A stretch of DNA of 64,000 bases from Mrakia gelida (lineage: Eukaryota; Basidiomycota; Tremellomycetes; Cystofilobasidiales; Mrakiaceae): contig BRON01000022.1 of assembly GCA_024345305.1 (NCBI GenBank), positions 1 through 64,000 of the forward strand. Reading direction: 5' to 3'. The stretch's first letter is position 1, and each line of letters opens with the position of its first letter. Shown here piece after piece: positions 20,017 through 32,007 of the stretch. Below the pieces are notes generated by a model. It did no database searches. It saw nothing but the letters and a program-made list of their open reading frames with translations, and had not been told where the DNA came from. Both the position numbers and the translations under genes were made by a program.

Positions 20017-21087
20017 TCACTCTCCCTCTTCAGTCGACCCGACCCGAGCCCACTTCGGCACGGTCATCCTATCCAGCTCCTCCTCCACCGCTCCGTCATA
20101 GTCGTATCCATATTTTCCAACTTGTAGCACCTCTATCCTGTGACGCCAGGCCGAAAAGATACGCGCGTCAACAGTCTTGCACAAACCGAAGACCATATCT
20201 TTTCCATCTCAATCAGACTCACTCAGTCCTCCCATTTCGGTTGAGCGCGCACACCAGCCACATCCTGTTGAACGTTACTTGCCACACCCCTTGCACACCC
20301 GGTCCCGAGACTAAGTATTTCTTGAACTGCCCAGTGTGGATGTCCCAAAGCTTCACGCCGCCCTCCGAGCCAGCGATCAGCCTCGTCTCGTCTACCGCGA
20401 GACAGGTGATGGCGCCCTGGTGTCCTTCAAGCGTGTGGGCGCACGTCTGCACTTCGCCAACTGGTGGGCTAGTAAAGGGAGAGGCGGTCCAGACTTTGAT
20501 GGTTGAGTCGGCAGCGGCTGAGATGAGGTGGGTCGATAGGGGGGCGTTGAGGGTGAGCAAACCAACAAGGGAGGTGTGACCGGAGAGGGTTTGGAGGAGG
20601 GCGCCGGTAAGGAGGGAGTGGACGATGATAGTCGAGCTGTTTTGTTTTGTGTGTGGAAGGGGTAACGTACAACGCTGAAGTCCAGGTGGGATGTGGAAGA
20701 CGGAGAGGATACTGGATGGACTCACTCCATCGAGCCTGAAAAGACGCGGTTCGTTTTAGAATCAATGACGACAGAGTAGACTGGTGGAGTGAGGGCCACA
20801 GAAACAAAGTGAGTCCAGTTTCAAACAGTGCGTCCATGTCTCGACTTGTTAAAACGTGCCTGTGAGACCGACTCACTTTTCTACGTATGACCCTCTAGAA
20901 CGTGCACACACCTCCCCTCGATGATATCCCAGACTCTAAGAGTGTGATCCCAGCTGGCTGTGACCGCATACTTGCCCTGCGTTGCAAGCTCGCGGATGGC
21001 GTTAGTGTGGCCCTTCAAGAGATGGAGGTGATGAGGGTTCTTCTCCGGAGGGACGAAGTCGACTACCGGTGGACCGTGAGGAGGGTA
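20017..21087 (-). pseudogene. Cdc4/Fbw7-like WD40 protein, C-terminal part without F-box
   Basis: Exon 20912-21087 encodes NPHHLHLLKGHTNAIREL ... WDHTLRVWDIIEG. A second piece reads PPVYSVVIDSKTNRVFSGSMD (to a GTGAGT donor near 20725). The next exon, to a GTGAGT donor at 20219-20224, has LSGHTSLVGLLTL ... SAAADSTIKVW and GHQGAITCLAVDETRLIAGS. The last exon ends IEVLQVGKYGYDYDG ... VGSTEEGE, stop at 20017-20019. The order and the signature GHTxLVGLL ... SAAAD match the last WD40 repeats of yeast Cdc4, the substrate-binding subunit of SCF ubiquitin ligase. The F-box and the first repeats, which should lie at higher coordinates, are not found within 21.1-22.2 kb. One junction (about 20800-20910) was not resolved. 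Either a 5'-truncated copy or a gene with distant exons. Confidence 0.6.
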
Positions 21088-21099
21088 CTAAGCAAAATC

Positions 21100-22700
21100 A
21101 ACAAGACACCAGCTCAGCTGAAAGAAAGGGTTCAACCAGGCCCGGCGAAGGACCCAGCGAAGGCAGATAGGCAGATACAGAAGTGGATGAGGACTTACGG
21201 CGGAACCCTCACCAGGTGGAAGAAATCCTTCACAGCGAGCACCGCCCACGAAGCTCTCGGCCATCGGGACATCGTCGTCGTCGACCTCTCGCCCCGCTTC
21301 TGCCTCATCCCTCCTCCCAAAGGGACCGAACGGATAGCCGACTCGCGGCTTCGCTCTCCCTTCTGGGACTGTTGATCGTCCAACGTCTAGTTTCTTGGCT
21401 GAGGATGGATTGAAGCATCTTCTACTTCTGGCCTGGCTGGTGGTTACGGTAAAAGGAAGGCTTGAAAGGTTTCGAGAAGAAGGAAGTCGACCAGGAGGTG
21501 GAATGTTTGACCTCCTTCCCTGGCCTTTGGGCCAGGATCGAAAGTCACGATCTGTGTACAGAATGAAGCGCCAGAGCGGAAGCACAATCTATCCACGCAT
21601 ATAAATCAAGAGGGGGGCGCAGGAGCGAGAAGACCCGAGAGGCGCCGAGGAAGAGAGTGAGCCTCGGCGAGTCGAGTCGAGCGGAACGCAGCGTCGTCAA
21701 CTGTTTTGCTCAGAAGCTCGTCCAAACCCAGCAGGGGCTGCATAGCTATTGATTTGCTCAACGTCGAACTCTTCAGCCAAGACGGAACAAGGACCGAGGA
21801 GCGAAAAGAGATGTAGATCGTATGCTGACTCTTTTTTGAAGAGCCTTTCCCGAAAGACGGCCAGCGAGCACCTCGACTCCCCTGATGAGCGTTGAAGGTG
21901 CTAAGGCGGACTCATCAGATGGGTTAGTGGAGGGGAAGCTGATCCAGCTGGGGTTGTCTTCTGTGAGTGTTCGTGAGGCATCCTGTATCCGAGATGGAAC
22001 CCAAAAGAGAAGGCAGAATTCCCTCGAGAGGAACGCTATCAGCGTTCCGTTCTGTCCGTCATCGGATCGTTTCCTCCGCTTTGAGAGAGAGAAAGACAAA
22101 AGGGCAGGCGTGGGAATTGATGATCAAAGGAACAAGCTCCCAGAGGTCCCGAACGAAGGGTGATTGTGTTCCTCCTACAAACAGAGTGAACGCAAGATCG
22201 CCCAGTAGCCGGCTCTGCTTCGGTGTCCGCTGTTGAACCTGACAATTGTCTGCTGGTTCAAGGAGGGTTTCACGCCATGCCAGTACAGCGAATGATGAGC
22301 GTTGCTGCGGGAAATCAGAGCCTCTAGGACGCTTGATAGATCAAATCAATGAGCGGGTTCACGCGACTCGATGTCGTTCGCCCAACTCTTCCCACCCCTC
22401 TAGGGTCGGATCGGCGCATCACCAATGAAGCTCCTGTCGATCTATCTGAACTTGGAGAGAAAGACTCTGCGTAGGTCACACCAGAAGGTCGAGATGCTAG
22501 AAGACTCGCAAGAGACACGCGTTGGTGATTTTGCATTTGCGTGACAATGGAGAACAAAGCTGCAATAGAGCAGAGAGGTAGGAGAGAGAAACAAGTGCAC
22601 AGTGCGGAGAAGACGGACCACAAGTAACCAAAAATGATCACGAAAAAGCAATAAGGCAGTGGAAAGCGAAGCAGACAGGCGACGAAACCAAAAACAAAAG
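21100..22700. other. No gene resolved
   Basis: A minus-strand stretch at about 21200-21370 is open and ends at a GTAAGT donor (near 21192), so it could be an exon of the Cdc4-like gene, but it shows no WD40 motif. From 21.4 to 22.7 kb I see only short frames without supporting splice sites. Confidence 0.4.
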
Positions 22701-22704
22701 CAGA

Positions 22705-23964
22705 CTAACCCACCCAACCATGGGGAGTTTGCTCTATCTGGGCCTCCCATGAGTCAGCGCATATCCAAGACTGTCCCATTAAGGGTTCCGAAGTTCTAAA
22801 ATCGAGTTGAAGTTCACGGACGAAGGAATGCCCAGCAAGGGGGAGAGGAGCAGGGTTGAGGGTTAAGTTCGACGCGTCTGGCTCAAACTCCTTGAAAACG
22901 ATTCCGAATCCAAGTCCAGTTTCGGGGAGAGGGATGTAGGCTGAGGGACCGAGAGGGGAGGTAGAGAGGTCCACGAAGGTAGAAGGGTAGTTCGTGTGAG
23001 TTTGGAAGGCTGGGTTTGGAGGGATGATCCAAGACGAGGTTGGGACTTCGTCGAACCGAGCGAGGGTGGTGTACAGCGGAGAGGGGGGAGGGGTTGAGAA
23101 GGCGGAGGGGGAGGAGAGGGTGGGCGTTGATGCAGAAGAGGAGGAGAAGGAGGGGTAGGTTGGAGAGGGAAGTGGCTGGTAGGAGTAGGTGTTGTTGAGT
23201 TTCGGCGACGCGAGGAGGGGAGTGTAGCGTGCGAGGGGAGATGAGGGGCGGAGGACGGAGGGGAAGGGACGGGAACACGAAGACTGAATGAAGAGAACAT
23301 CCGTTAGAACAGGTTGATCGAAAGATATGAGAGGTGAGAGAGACAGAGTCTCACCGACAACGAAGCTGCGTCTGTTTTCGGCTGCCAACCGAGCAGTGGT
23401 CGATCTGCCCAGCAAACGCTTCCCGTAGGAGATCGACCATTGGTTTCTGTTGCGAGCTTTTGAGCTTTGCGGAATGCTTTGCGCTCTTTGGACGCTGAGA
23501 AGCAGAGGCGAAGATGGAACGCGGGTGAGGCCGGGCTTGTAAATTGAGACCGCGTCGCAGCACACACCAAGAAAGCAAGACTCACCTCGATTGTCCTCAT
23601 CGGAGACCTCCTTGTATTCACACAATCTCTTAGCTTTGTTACAGCTCGAGCAAATGACACCTCCAACGCATCGGATCTTCCTGCGAAAGCGAGAGGAGAG
23701 AGAGGGAGAGCGTCAGTTTCCGGCCTCGATTGTTGGGACGAACGGTCGGGCTCTCCACAGACGGAAGGACGGAAAAACTTACCTGAGCCTACAGTAAGTA
23801 CATGAGACCTTTGCTCTCTGTCTTCCTCCAGAAGAAGACGAGGAATCGGACATGGATTTAGCGGGAGAGCTGGGGGGTACTGAACAACTGAGAGCGCTGT
23901 AAAAGAGTGGGTCGAAATGCGTCGAAATGAAAGCTTGAAGATCTTGAGAGTGCGACGTGGTCAT
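22705..23964 (-). CDS. Zn2Cys6 fungal transcription factor (four exons, 331 aa)
   Basis: Exons 23783-23964, 23586-23680, 23355-23494 and 22705-23283 sum to 996 bp and join in phase (donors GTAAGT, GTGAGT, GTGAGA). The start is the ATG at 23964, stop TAG at 22705. A binuclear zinc cluster spans the first intron: CTYCRLRKIRC, then VICSSCNKAKRLC, giving C-x2-C-x6-C-x5-C-x2-C-x6-C at about residues 56-81. The rest is Ser/Pro-rich, with no middle homology domain. At 331 residues it is short for the class. The factor should act in the nucleus; its targets cannot be read from the sequence. It is the best-preserved host gene in the window. Confidence 0.88.
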
Positions 23965-23999
23965 GGTTCCGAGAAAAACCGGTGTGGGAGAAGGAGGAG

Positions 24000-25960
24000 A
24001 GGTTAGAGAAGACTGGGAGGGGAGGGAAGCGGGGAGGGAAGAAGGTGGTGGTTAAGAAGCAAACACAGACAGACGGACCGTGATGCAGTTCGCTGTCTCG
24101 ACTCCGCTTCGTTCCCTTTGTCGTTCCCACAGGTCTCGGGCAGTTTGTGGGGTTCATTACAGGTATCAGGAAGCTACTTCATTGACGATCGACGACTTGG
24201 TTTGTCTCCGCGAGATTGGAGCCCGGGAGCGAAAGCGAAGAAGTCAGATCGAGATTTGCCCTCGGTCCTTCTATCTCGTCTATTGTTCTCAAACCAGCAC
24301 CAAGAGCGTCGTTTCCTCCATGATGAGAAACGAAAGGCCTCAAGGTTCCCTCTCTTTGGAGAAAAGGAAAGAAACCCACTCAAAGGTAGAACGGATCCAC
24401 GCGAGATACCCGCAGCAGACCAAAGCCGTGGAAAACGAGAACCTCTTTGCGTTCCTGTCCTGTCTACGTCTAATGAAAACCCTCTTTTGGCCAGTCCCAT
24501 TCACAACCCGGTACCTTCTTCCGGCCAGGAGCTTCCGTAAGACCTGAAAACATGCTTGAGTCGCTTTTTAAACAAAATCGGTCTCAGGGTCCTTTCTCTA
24601 CCCTCGATTGCGACGGTCTCTAGAAGTTTCCTGCTAGGTGGTAGAACGAATAACTTGGCGATATAATCGAGGGGAGATGGTGTTCCTCCAAGACCACTTC
24701 AAAGATGAAAGACCAGGTCCACTTTTCGGTTCCCCTTCGCTTCGCTTCACGCCCTTTCCTTCTCCCTCCCTTGTTCTTCTTCGCTTCCATCCTTCCCAAA
24801 CTCTGTCCCTCTGCGGGAGCGGTAACCACACCTTACTTGGGGCATAGGAGTCTTACTGAGCAGATAAACACAAGGACAGACAGGGAAAAAACCGTGGTGA
24901 TGACGATGTGGTCGCGTCGTCGTTCCGAGTTGGGCAGAACGAGTTAAAGCAGTCGCTTCCTTTTTCGGTTTTGAGTGTTTATGGGGGCTAAGATGCGTAG
25001 CTCCATAGAAGTCGCTAAAGAAGAAAAACCTTAGTCCAGACGAGCGTGGATTTTGTAGCCCCCTTCCCGCTCCGGTCTTTCAAACCCATCAAACAATCAG
25101 AAATAACGACGGAAGCGAGGAAGGAAAAAGGAAGATCGTATACGTAGCGATATATAGAAGAGAAAGACGAAGCTAGAGCGGGTCTGGATGCAGAGACTGG
25201 GGGCAAAAACTTGTCTCAAGAAAGCTGTTTTGTCTTGGGACGCGACGAGAGAGAAAAGAGATGGAGCGAGAATGAAGGCAAAAAAAGGAATGAGAGAGGT
25301 GTGTAAGATAAAGCGCTGGCTATAACGTCAAGGACGAGTGCCGAGAGGAGAGACTAAGCAAGAAAGACGAAACGAGAACGAGAAACAGTCCATAAACCAT
25401 CACGGCAGCCACGTCGCATCCTTCTTCTTCGCCGACCCTCCACCTCCCCCGGAAATTCCAGGCAGCCTCCTCAACACGCTGGATGGACCAGCACTCGTCA
25501 CGCTACCAGCAGGAGCAAGAGGCAATAAAGTCTCCTCCTCCTCCCCTCTGCGCTCCCCTACAAGTTGGCGTTGTTCTTTTTCCTGGACCCTGACCCCGAC
25601 GCGTGACTGTCATCGTCTGAGCGAAACTCGTCCTTTTGGGATACCCACTTCCTCTCCTCGGACTTGACTCCCCAGATTCAGGGTGCATGCTTATCGTTCG
25701 TGCTCGATTGAGGAAGCTCGTGGTAGCTGAGAACTTGTGTCGAGGGGATTCGTTTTCATCGTAGGTTTCAGGGTCGAGAAGGAGACTGTAGTCAGTTCGA
25801 AAGGGAGATCCGTGGGCTTCGCACCTTCCCATCCAAGTCTTGCAACAGATGCTCCGAAGCTCGTTGATCTTCAGCTTCAGGATGGTAGTTCCCTGTTTAC
25901 TCCGCTAACTTTTGATCTCTTTGTGCGACGCATAGTCCGACACCTCGTTTCCATCCGCGG
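24000..25960. other. Gene-poor stretch, nothing recognised
   Basis: Short frames exist on both strands (for example around 24.1-24.5 kb) but none has a recognisable domain or paired splice sites. The 25.3-25.7 kb part is C/T-rich. It may contain the promoter of the Zn2Cys6 gene at its left end. Confidence 0.4.
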
Positions 25961-25967
25961 CGCGTCC

Positions 25968-26273
25968 TGTTGTGGGGTTTCGGCTCTGGAGGAGGATGGT
26001 CTTCAGTACAAGTTATATATAAAAGAGATATAGTAGCGAGAGACGGTAGAACTCACCTGGAGGAGGATGGTCTTCAGTACAAGTGAAGAACCTCCTCCTC
26101 TCAGTGCGAGCTCTCCTTATATACTCTACGAGAACCCTCCGCAGTACCTATGACGTATCTACTGTTACAAGAGATGACTAAGCTACCTACGGAGAAACTA
26201 CTAGAAAGATGGAGAAGAGAGAAGGTGCTAGAAAGACTCGACGCGGCTCGTCTCAGTGACGCACTTCTCAACA
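25968..26273 (-). repeat. Solo LTR of copia family 1
   Basis: A full 306-bp LTR, matching those of the complete elements, including the putative LTR intron segment (25986-26056). Flanks are CGTCC on the left and AAGAT on the right, so no target duplication remains. Typical product of LTR-LTR recombination, but without its TSD. Confidence 0.93.
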
Positions 26274-28190
26274 AAGATAATAGCCTGAATGTCCCCTCGA
26301 GCCTCCCTCCTTGTACTGCTTCTGCGCTAGATCATCCACCACCAGTCTCCGACCTCGTATGCGTCCTTAAGGCGCTAATTATCTTCTTCTTCTGGGTGGA
26401 CCAGTTTCGCGAGCGAGGCCGGGAGTGGGTGATGGGAGGATCCGCTAGGCGAGACTTGCGCGCGGTTCTGAAGAGATTGCTCTTCTGGGTCCTTTTGAAT
26501 AGATTCATGGAAAGGGCAACCGCCGATCCGAGCCTCGTGTTCGGCCTGCTGCCTTCTACCCGAAGACCCACTACCTTCTGATAACATCACCGACGGATTC
26601 CAGGAGAACGATCCTTGATGTCGCTTTTTGTTTGATGATGGAGGTGAAGTGGGAGAGGAAGGCTGGTCGACATCACCAGCATTTACTGGTTTGACTGGGA
26701 GCTTTATGGACCGGTTGCGTGAATGGTATTCCGGTGCCTAGCAAATAGAAGGATGTGCGTCAGGCTCAGGTAACGTCGGCGACGACAAGAACACCAGTAG
26801 GGGTTTACGTTCGGATCTACACTCCATTGGCCTTTGTGAAAAAAAGACAGAAAGTCAGAGGGGGGGAAAGCTCGTCTAGTCATATTAGGCGGGAGTTTGT
26901 ATAGAAGAAGATGGTCCGCTAAACAGCCGCGATCCCATTCGTCGACTCACCTCCCCTTCTCAGGAATGGTTTAGGACCGTTCAAGAAGCATGGGTTGATG
27001 CTCAAGCTGTGACGAGTAGTGTTCTTGAACATAAAGGTAGGACAAGAGAGGCATGAGATGCGAAAATGAGGGCGGGCACGAGATGGATGAACTGTCAAGA
27101 TCTGAACTCACTTTCCATCCCGGCCGACTCATCGCTATGTCAGGAACCTCCATCTCCATAGCCCTGTAGATCTGGACGACAAAGGTGATGGGCACAGAGA
27201 CGTTTAGTATGGCAGGACCTACTAGAAGGAAAGGGGATAGAAGGACAACTGAGTCGAGAAGGAGAGGAGAGGCGAAGCGATAAACAAGAAGCGAATAAAC
27301 GAAGGGTGGAAGGAAGGTGGAACAAAACGAATGGACGACGACTCGGATCTGCGCACCTCATTCAGGGTCAGAGCGCCGCTCGGCGACTATGCAAACAGTT
27401 CCAGCTCAGTTCAGCACTGGGGTAGGTATCGTGGAGCGGCAAGGAGGCGGAAAAAGCGAAACAGAGGATAGATGAAAACAGAAGCTCACCTCAGCTATGA
27501 CTCGTCTGATCAACGCGACATAAGTATCTTTCTTCTTTTGCGAGCAAGCTGGTAGATAAACGGTGAATGCAGAACTATGGTTCAGTTCACACTCTTTGTC
27601 TCCCAAACAAACGAAGAGATGGGTGGGACTTGAGAGGGCAAAGACGGATGACAGATGACGAGCTGAACGTAACGAGGATATGGGATGGACTTGCCCGTGG
27701 ATTTCATGAGTGAAGGAGAGGAGGATACAAGTCGCGAAGAGATGGGGATAGTTTGAGAGGGTAGGAGGATGGGTGTTAGGAGGACAGTACCTATCAACTG
27801 CACCAGAGAAGTTTCACGCTTCCGAACAATGGTAAATCTGATCCAGGAAGTTGGAGCCTTCTTACGTGTTGTGTTTGACCAGACCTCATCCCGGAAGGCA
27901 AAGGTCACTTCGACTATCGGCGGTTCACACTTCGCCCCATCCCTTCGTCTGCTATCTGCGAATGCGTTAGCAGAGTCGTTGTAGATGGACGGGCGTTATG
28001 ATCAAAGTGGCAGTCTGACGTCCGTCTGGTTATAGCGCCCGGTTCCGCTTGGATTCCTGACATCTCTTTGGCCATGAACGTCAGTTGATCTCGATTGTTT
28101 ACATTGTTTGACGATGGAACGAGGAAAGGCCATCCGAGGACGCTCCGAGCACGACTGAGCTCCAACCACCATCCAGCTTCGAATTCGCTA
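26274..28190 (-). other. Fragments of an unresolved minus-strand gene
   Basis: An exon-like frame at about 27791-27940 reads PPIVEVTFAFRDEVWSNTT ... SWIRFTIVRKRETSLVQLI. Another at about 27490-27620 reads CELNHSSAFTVYLPACSQ ... YVALIRRVIAE before GTGAGC. A third ends PDIAMSRPGWK before GTGAGT at about 27113. They look like host coding sequence but I could not assemble a full frame or name a family. The part from 26.3 to 27.0 kb shows nothing convincing. Confidence 0.35.
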
Positions 28191-28195
28191 GCAAG

Positions 28196-29402
28196 ATGGG
28201 CCCACGTCTCGACCATCAACCTTTCCTTCCCACCCCACTCGAGATCAAGGACAACATCTTATCCTTTTGCGACCCTCAGACCCTCGGACGAAGCGCTCAA
28301 AGCTCACTGGCCCTCCTGGACCTCGCTTCTCCGTACATTTATCTGGACATCACCATCAATGGCTTCTCCCAGCTAGACCGGCTTTTCTCCGTCAAGGTAC
28401 TGTCGATCTTCTCTCTGGCAATACACCTGGAAGACTTTCTAAACCCCGGTACACTCTTACTCTATCTTACAGCACAAACCCTTCTCTCCGTCCTTGGACC
28501 CTCTCCTATCCCTCCATCGCACACGATCCCTCACCTTCATCAACCTCACCCACGAACAAGGCGGAGATCCAGAGTGGAACACTCTTTTCGTCCCCAACCG
28601 GTCGGTCACTCCCCTTCATCTCGACACTCTTTCAGTCTACTTCGGCGAGAACGGCATCGACGGTGCGACGGACGCCATCTCCACGTCCCTTCTCAAACTT
28701 TTCGACCCTGAGCACGTTGTGTTCTCGATCTCCGGCGTATGGCCAGTCGACACTGCTCCAGGAGTCGCTTTGTTCCCGGTGAACTGGACTCGCCTCAAAT
28801 CCCTCACGTTCAAGGGGTCTCGAGCCTTCAAAGGGAATCTCGCGGTGTGCCCTTTCCTCGCGGATTTGGCGGTGGGGTCGTTGACCATCCTGTACACTTT
28901 CAGTGACGATGCCGAGGACGAGGCCTGGTTATACGACGATGAGCTTTTGGATGATCTTGTCTGGATGGCGGCGGATGGACGAGCGTTGTCGCTGCTGGAA
29001 ACTCCTTGCGTGAAAGAGGTAAGTCGAAGCTCAGCAGTCTTACCGCTCCTTCGTTCTCGATTTCGCTGATTGTTGTCAAACTTCGAGCAGATCGTGCTCC
29101 GCGTCTACACTCAGGAGCAAAAATCCCACGTGCTTGCGCATTGCCATCGGGTCTGGGATGATGAAGGGATGTCTGTCATGGAGCGGAAGAGGAGGGAGGG
29201 TCTGCTTCGATTCGACGTTGTAAATCAGCACAAGGGAGAAAAAGTGAGTTGTGAACGATTGAAGAAAAGTTCTCTTATCGCCTTTGCTGACAACCTTGGT
29301 GTCATATCTCAGCAAGAGGAGGTTGCGGAAGTCGAAGAGAAGCAGAGAAGAAGGTGCGAGGGAGGGCTAGCAGGAACAGTCGAGGGATATGGTGGAGAAT
29401 AG
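28196..29402 (+). CDS. F-box-like protein (four exons, 329 aa)
   Basis: Exons 28196-28396, 28473-29018, 29091-29243 and 29313-29402 join in phase (introns 76, 72 and 69 bp; donors GTACTG, GTAAGT, GTGAGT). The N-terminus LPTPLEIKDNILSFCDPQTL ... SSLALLDLASPYIYLDITI has the look of an F-box, where Skp1 would bind to recruit substrates to an SCF ligase. It is followed by alternating hydrophobic segments (TRLKSLTFKG, CPFLADLAVGSL) reminiscent of degenerate LRRs. The tail is charged. Such divergent F-box/LRR-like genes are numerous in red yeasts. Frame and splice sites are intact; the family call rests on the N-terminal pattern only. Confidence 0.7.
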
Positions 29403-29689
29403 CGAGCTGTCTGGTATGAGGTGCATAGAGGAGTGATAACGGGAAATTGCATCACGTCTCGTCGTGCTCTGCTTGGGACGTCTTACACTTACTCTTTGTA
29501 CCTAGTCCACACTCTATTGTTCTTGAAGTGTTCTCTTGAGGTTGTCTGGTCATTGTCTTTGTAGCTTTTAGTGACCGTACTCGATCTAATTCATCGCAAG
29601 CTTGACTTGATCCTGACCGCGAGGGGGGGCTGTCGAGTGACAGGGGCAATGACGGCAAGAAGGAAGGCGAGTTGCGCGTTCTGCATGAG

Positions 29690-29901
29690 GAGGATGGTCT
29701 TCAGTACTAGTGAAGAACCTCCTCCTCTTAGTGCGAGCCCTCCTTACATACTCTACGAGGACCCTCCGCAGCACCTATGACGTATCTACTGTTACAAGAA
29801 ATAACTAAGCTACCTACGGAGAAACTACTAGAACTATGCAGAAGAGAGAAATTACTAGAAACGACTCGACGCGGCTCGTCTCAATGACGCACTTCTCAAC
29901 A
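29690..29901 (-). repeat. Truncated, diverged LTR of copia family 1
   Basis: Matches the LTR from its TGTTGAGAAG start (right end, 29901) through the TATA region, then stops near 29690 within CCTCCTC, just before the splice-like CAG/GTGAGT junction. It has several substitutions relative to the young LTRs. Confidence 0.85.
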
Positions 29902-29910
29902 GAGGCGGGG

Positions 29911-29930
29911 CAAAAGACAGCCTGTCGTTT
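29911..29930. repeat. Palindrome repeat, class B
   Basis: AAAAGACAGCCTGTCGTTT followed by CATTCTTCG, adjacent to the LTR relic above. Confidence 0.6.
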
Positions 29931-30008
29931 CATTCTTCGTGTCAGTTCCGGGACGCGGGTTACTCCTGATACTCTAGCATCATCAGAAGACCTTTATCGC
30001 AAGACGAG

Positions 30009-30682
30009 TTATCGTTAGGGTTAGCCGGGGAGGAAGCGCAAGGGCAAACGTAGAGACGCTCCCTCGTAACTCTGAAGAGGTGAAGCGAGGAAGAGGAAGA
30101 AACCAGGCGAGGAGGTTTCCAGCGCGCAATTCCAGAAAGATTGCCAGGTCAGCTGCCTCAGGAAGGTTGGTAGGGAATGTGTTGACGGTCTGTGACCGGG
30201 AAATGGAGAAAGAGCTAGAGCACCGAATAATGTGAAGAGGTGGAAGGAAAGAGGAGATAAAAGGATAGGTGAACGGATCAGAACGCGCAGCCACAGCCGC
30301 AGTCGTAGCGCGGCCGCAAGATCAAGGAAGATCAAACGCAATACGTTTCCGATGTGGTGGAGGAAGGTGTACAACAGCGGAACCTGACGCTGTTGATCTC
30401 GAGCGCAGGTTTCGTTTTGCTCCCTCTTAGCGGATAATCTTCCTCACCTCTCTTCGCTCCTTCATCCAACCTAAACCGCCCACAGCTTCCCTCAAACAAG
30501 GTCCCAGCGTCGTCGGTCTCGGAGGGTCGCCTAAGTAGAGTCCAAAGCTGAAGCTGCCGATCCAAAAAGCAGCTCGAGACGCAGACGGCCCAGGCGTTTT
30601 TCATCGGGAAGGACTGACTTGTGAGTTGAGCAACTTCTACAGCCGCAAAGTTGGTTCTCGTCTCGAACTCAACTTTCACCAC
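30009..30682 (-). pseudogene. Copy 1 of a repeated uncharacterised gene family
   Basis: Minus-strand text EAADLAIFLELRAGNLLAWF ... SVSTFALALPPRLTLTI parallels the copies at 48.95-49.25 kb and 59.07-60.02 kb (EASALPTFLEPHARHLLAW ... FALPPRITSII). Upstream (30.35-30.68 kb) a further frame reads KNAWAVCVSSCFLDRQ. The reading frame is broken between these parts, and a retrotransposon LTR lies just beyond at 30859. No known domain. Confidence 0.45.
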
Positions 30683-30858
30683 CAGAGACTCCTCTCGAAA
30701 CTCGTCAACGCAATCGAAGATTCCAACTCACAGGAAGCCCACGTTAGCCCAAGGGAAGTCAACGATCGTACATCATGAGCCTCAATCGTCTCAGCTTGGT
30801 GTGGATGAGATGGGTCGCGCTTGTGGAGTATGAGAGGGGAGGTGGAAGGAAAGGGATC

Positions 30859-31189
30859 TGAGGATCGAGCGAGGAGCGAGGGTGTCGAGAGGTCGGGTGC
30901 TTAGGAGGAACGAGGGAAGATAAAATCCAAAGGTGATTCAAGATAGGGAATAAAAGAGAGGCGGGCAAAAGGCCCTTATATACTAGGGACGAGGGAACGT
31001 TCTAGAAAGGGCTACTACACAAAGGAGGATGACGGAAGGGCGGGGAAAACTGAAGACTACGGGGAGAAAGCGAAGGAAGCCGAAAAAACATTACGAAGTA
31101 TAGGAAAGGTAGAGAGAACCATGACTAAGTATAAAGCGCTAATAAGGGGAGAGCCGGGGTGGAACGCGACGCGACGTGATTCCCTGACA
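30859..31189 (-). repeat. LTR of an unclassified retrotransposon (family 4), copy 1
   Basis: In sense it starts TGTCAGGGAATCACGTC, has a TATA box (TATATAAGG, about 30977-30985) and ends near CGATCCTCA. It is strongly similar to the solo LTR at 59125-59457 but in the opposite orientation. Flanks GGATC and TCTGC do not match, so the TSD is gone. The internal region is absent. Confidence 0.8.
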
Positions 31190-31487
31190 TCTGCAGCTGA
31201 GCAACCCTCTCGTCGACTGCCCAAAGAACGTCGGAATAATGCCTCTCCCAAGCTCAAACTCCTCTACGATCACGACGTGATACCCTGACAAAAGAGGTCT
31301 CCTTTTCACGTCTCTTTTGATCATACCAGATCTTCCCCTCCCCCCAGAGGCACGGAGAGAGAAACCAATCGAGAGGCAAAAAACTGCATCATGAACTATT
31401 CTTGTGCTTCAATCTTGCAATCTGATCCAAAGCAACTGCCTGCGTCTTCGCAATGAAGAGACCCAGTGAGGAGGTGAAACAGGAGAG

Positions 31488-31507
31488 AAAACGACAGCCT
31501 GTCGTTT
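31488..31507. repeat. Palindrome repeat, class A
   Basis: AAAACGACAGCCTGTCGTTT, preceded by GGTGAAACAGGAGAG as in other class A copies. Confidence 0.65.
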
Positions 31508-31720
31508 CTCATCCTCTCTATAGCGCAAAGTGACAGGAAGATGATGGAACACAACCTCATTTGGTCACAATATCTACTTTTCCGACGAAGGTCCGGAGGA
31601 GACTCGAGGCGGAGAAATGGTACGGAACAGTTTGGATCAAGTCGCTGGAGCCCTGCATGCTTTCTCGAGGTCGGGTGAGAGCGGCACTGGAAACGAGAAG
31701 GAAAGGAGAAGAGGTCAGCA

Positions 31721-31793
31721 CTAGGTCTATACAAATAAACTTTCAAGCACATCCTGCAAAGTCCCTGAACTGAAGCGGACGACCGAACAACAA
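31721..31793 (+). repeat. 3' end of a diverged copia family 2 LTR
   Basis: CTAGGTCTATACAAAT ... CACATCCTGCAAAGTCCCT ... GACCGAACAACA aligns with the last 70 bp of the 227-bp family 2 LTR. Confidence 0.75.
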
Positions 31794-32007
31794 GCAGCGG
31801 ATTACTTGTTATCACTTCGATTTGCTTTTCCATATGCTCAAGACACGCGTCAGTCAAAACCATCAAGAGACTCGTCTCAAATGGACTCACACCACTAGAT
31901 GGACCGGACCTCGACGCGTTCGGAAAATCGGACTTGCGTATTGTGAAGCCAAGGGCAGCAACATCCAAGCCCCTTCCCCGCAAGTATACATCCATCCACC
32001 ACTGCTC

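Noticed and set aside
24080..24547. Overlapping plus-strand frames of about 140-155 codons
   Set aside because: Two frames are open over the same DNA, neither has motifs or splice support.
30012..30025. TTAGGGTTAG, a telomere-like motif outside the array
   Set aside because: It lies within the repeated gene family where it is the complement of codons for PPRLTLTI; under two repeats and not at a junction, so chance is likely.
31180..31290. Short repeat CGACGTGATNCCCTGACA at both 31173 and 31275 as an LTR pair
   Set aside because: Only about 18 bp are shared and no element lies between them; probably a fragment of the family 4 LTR end.
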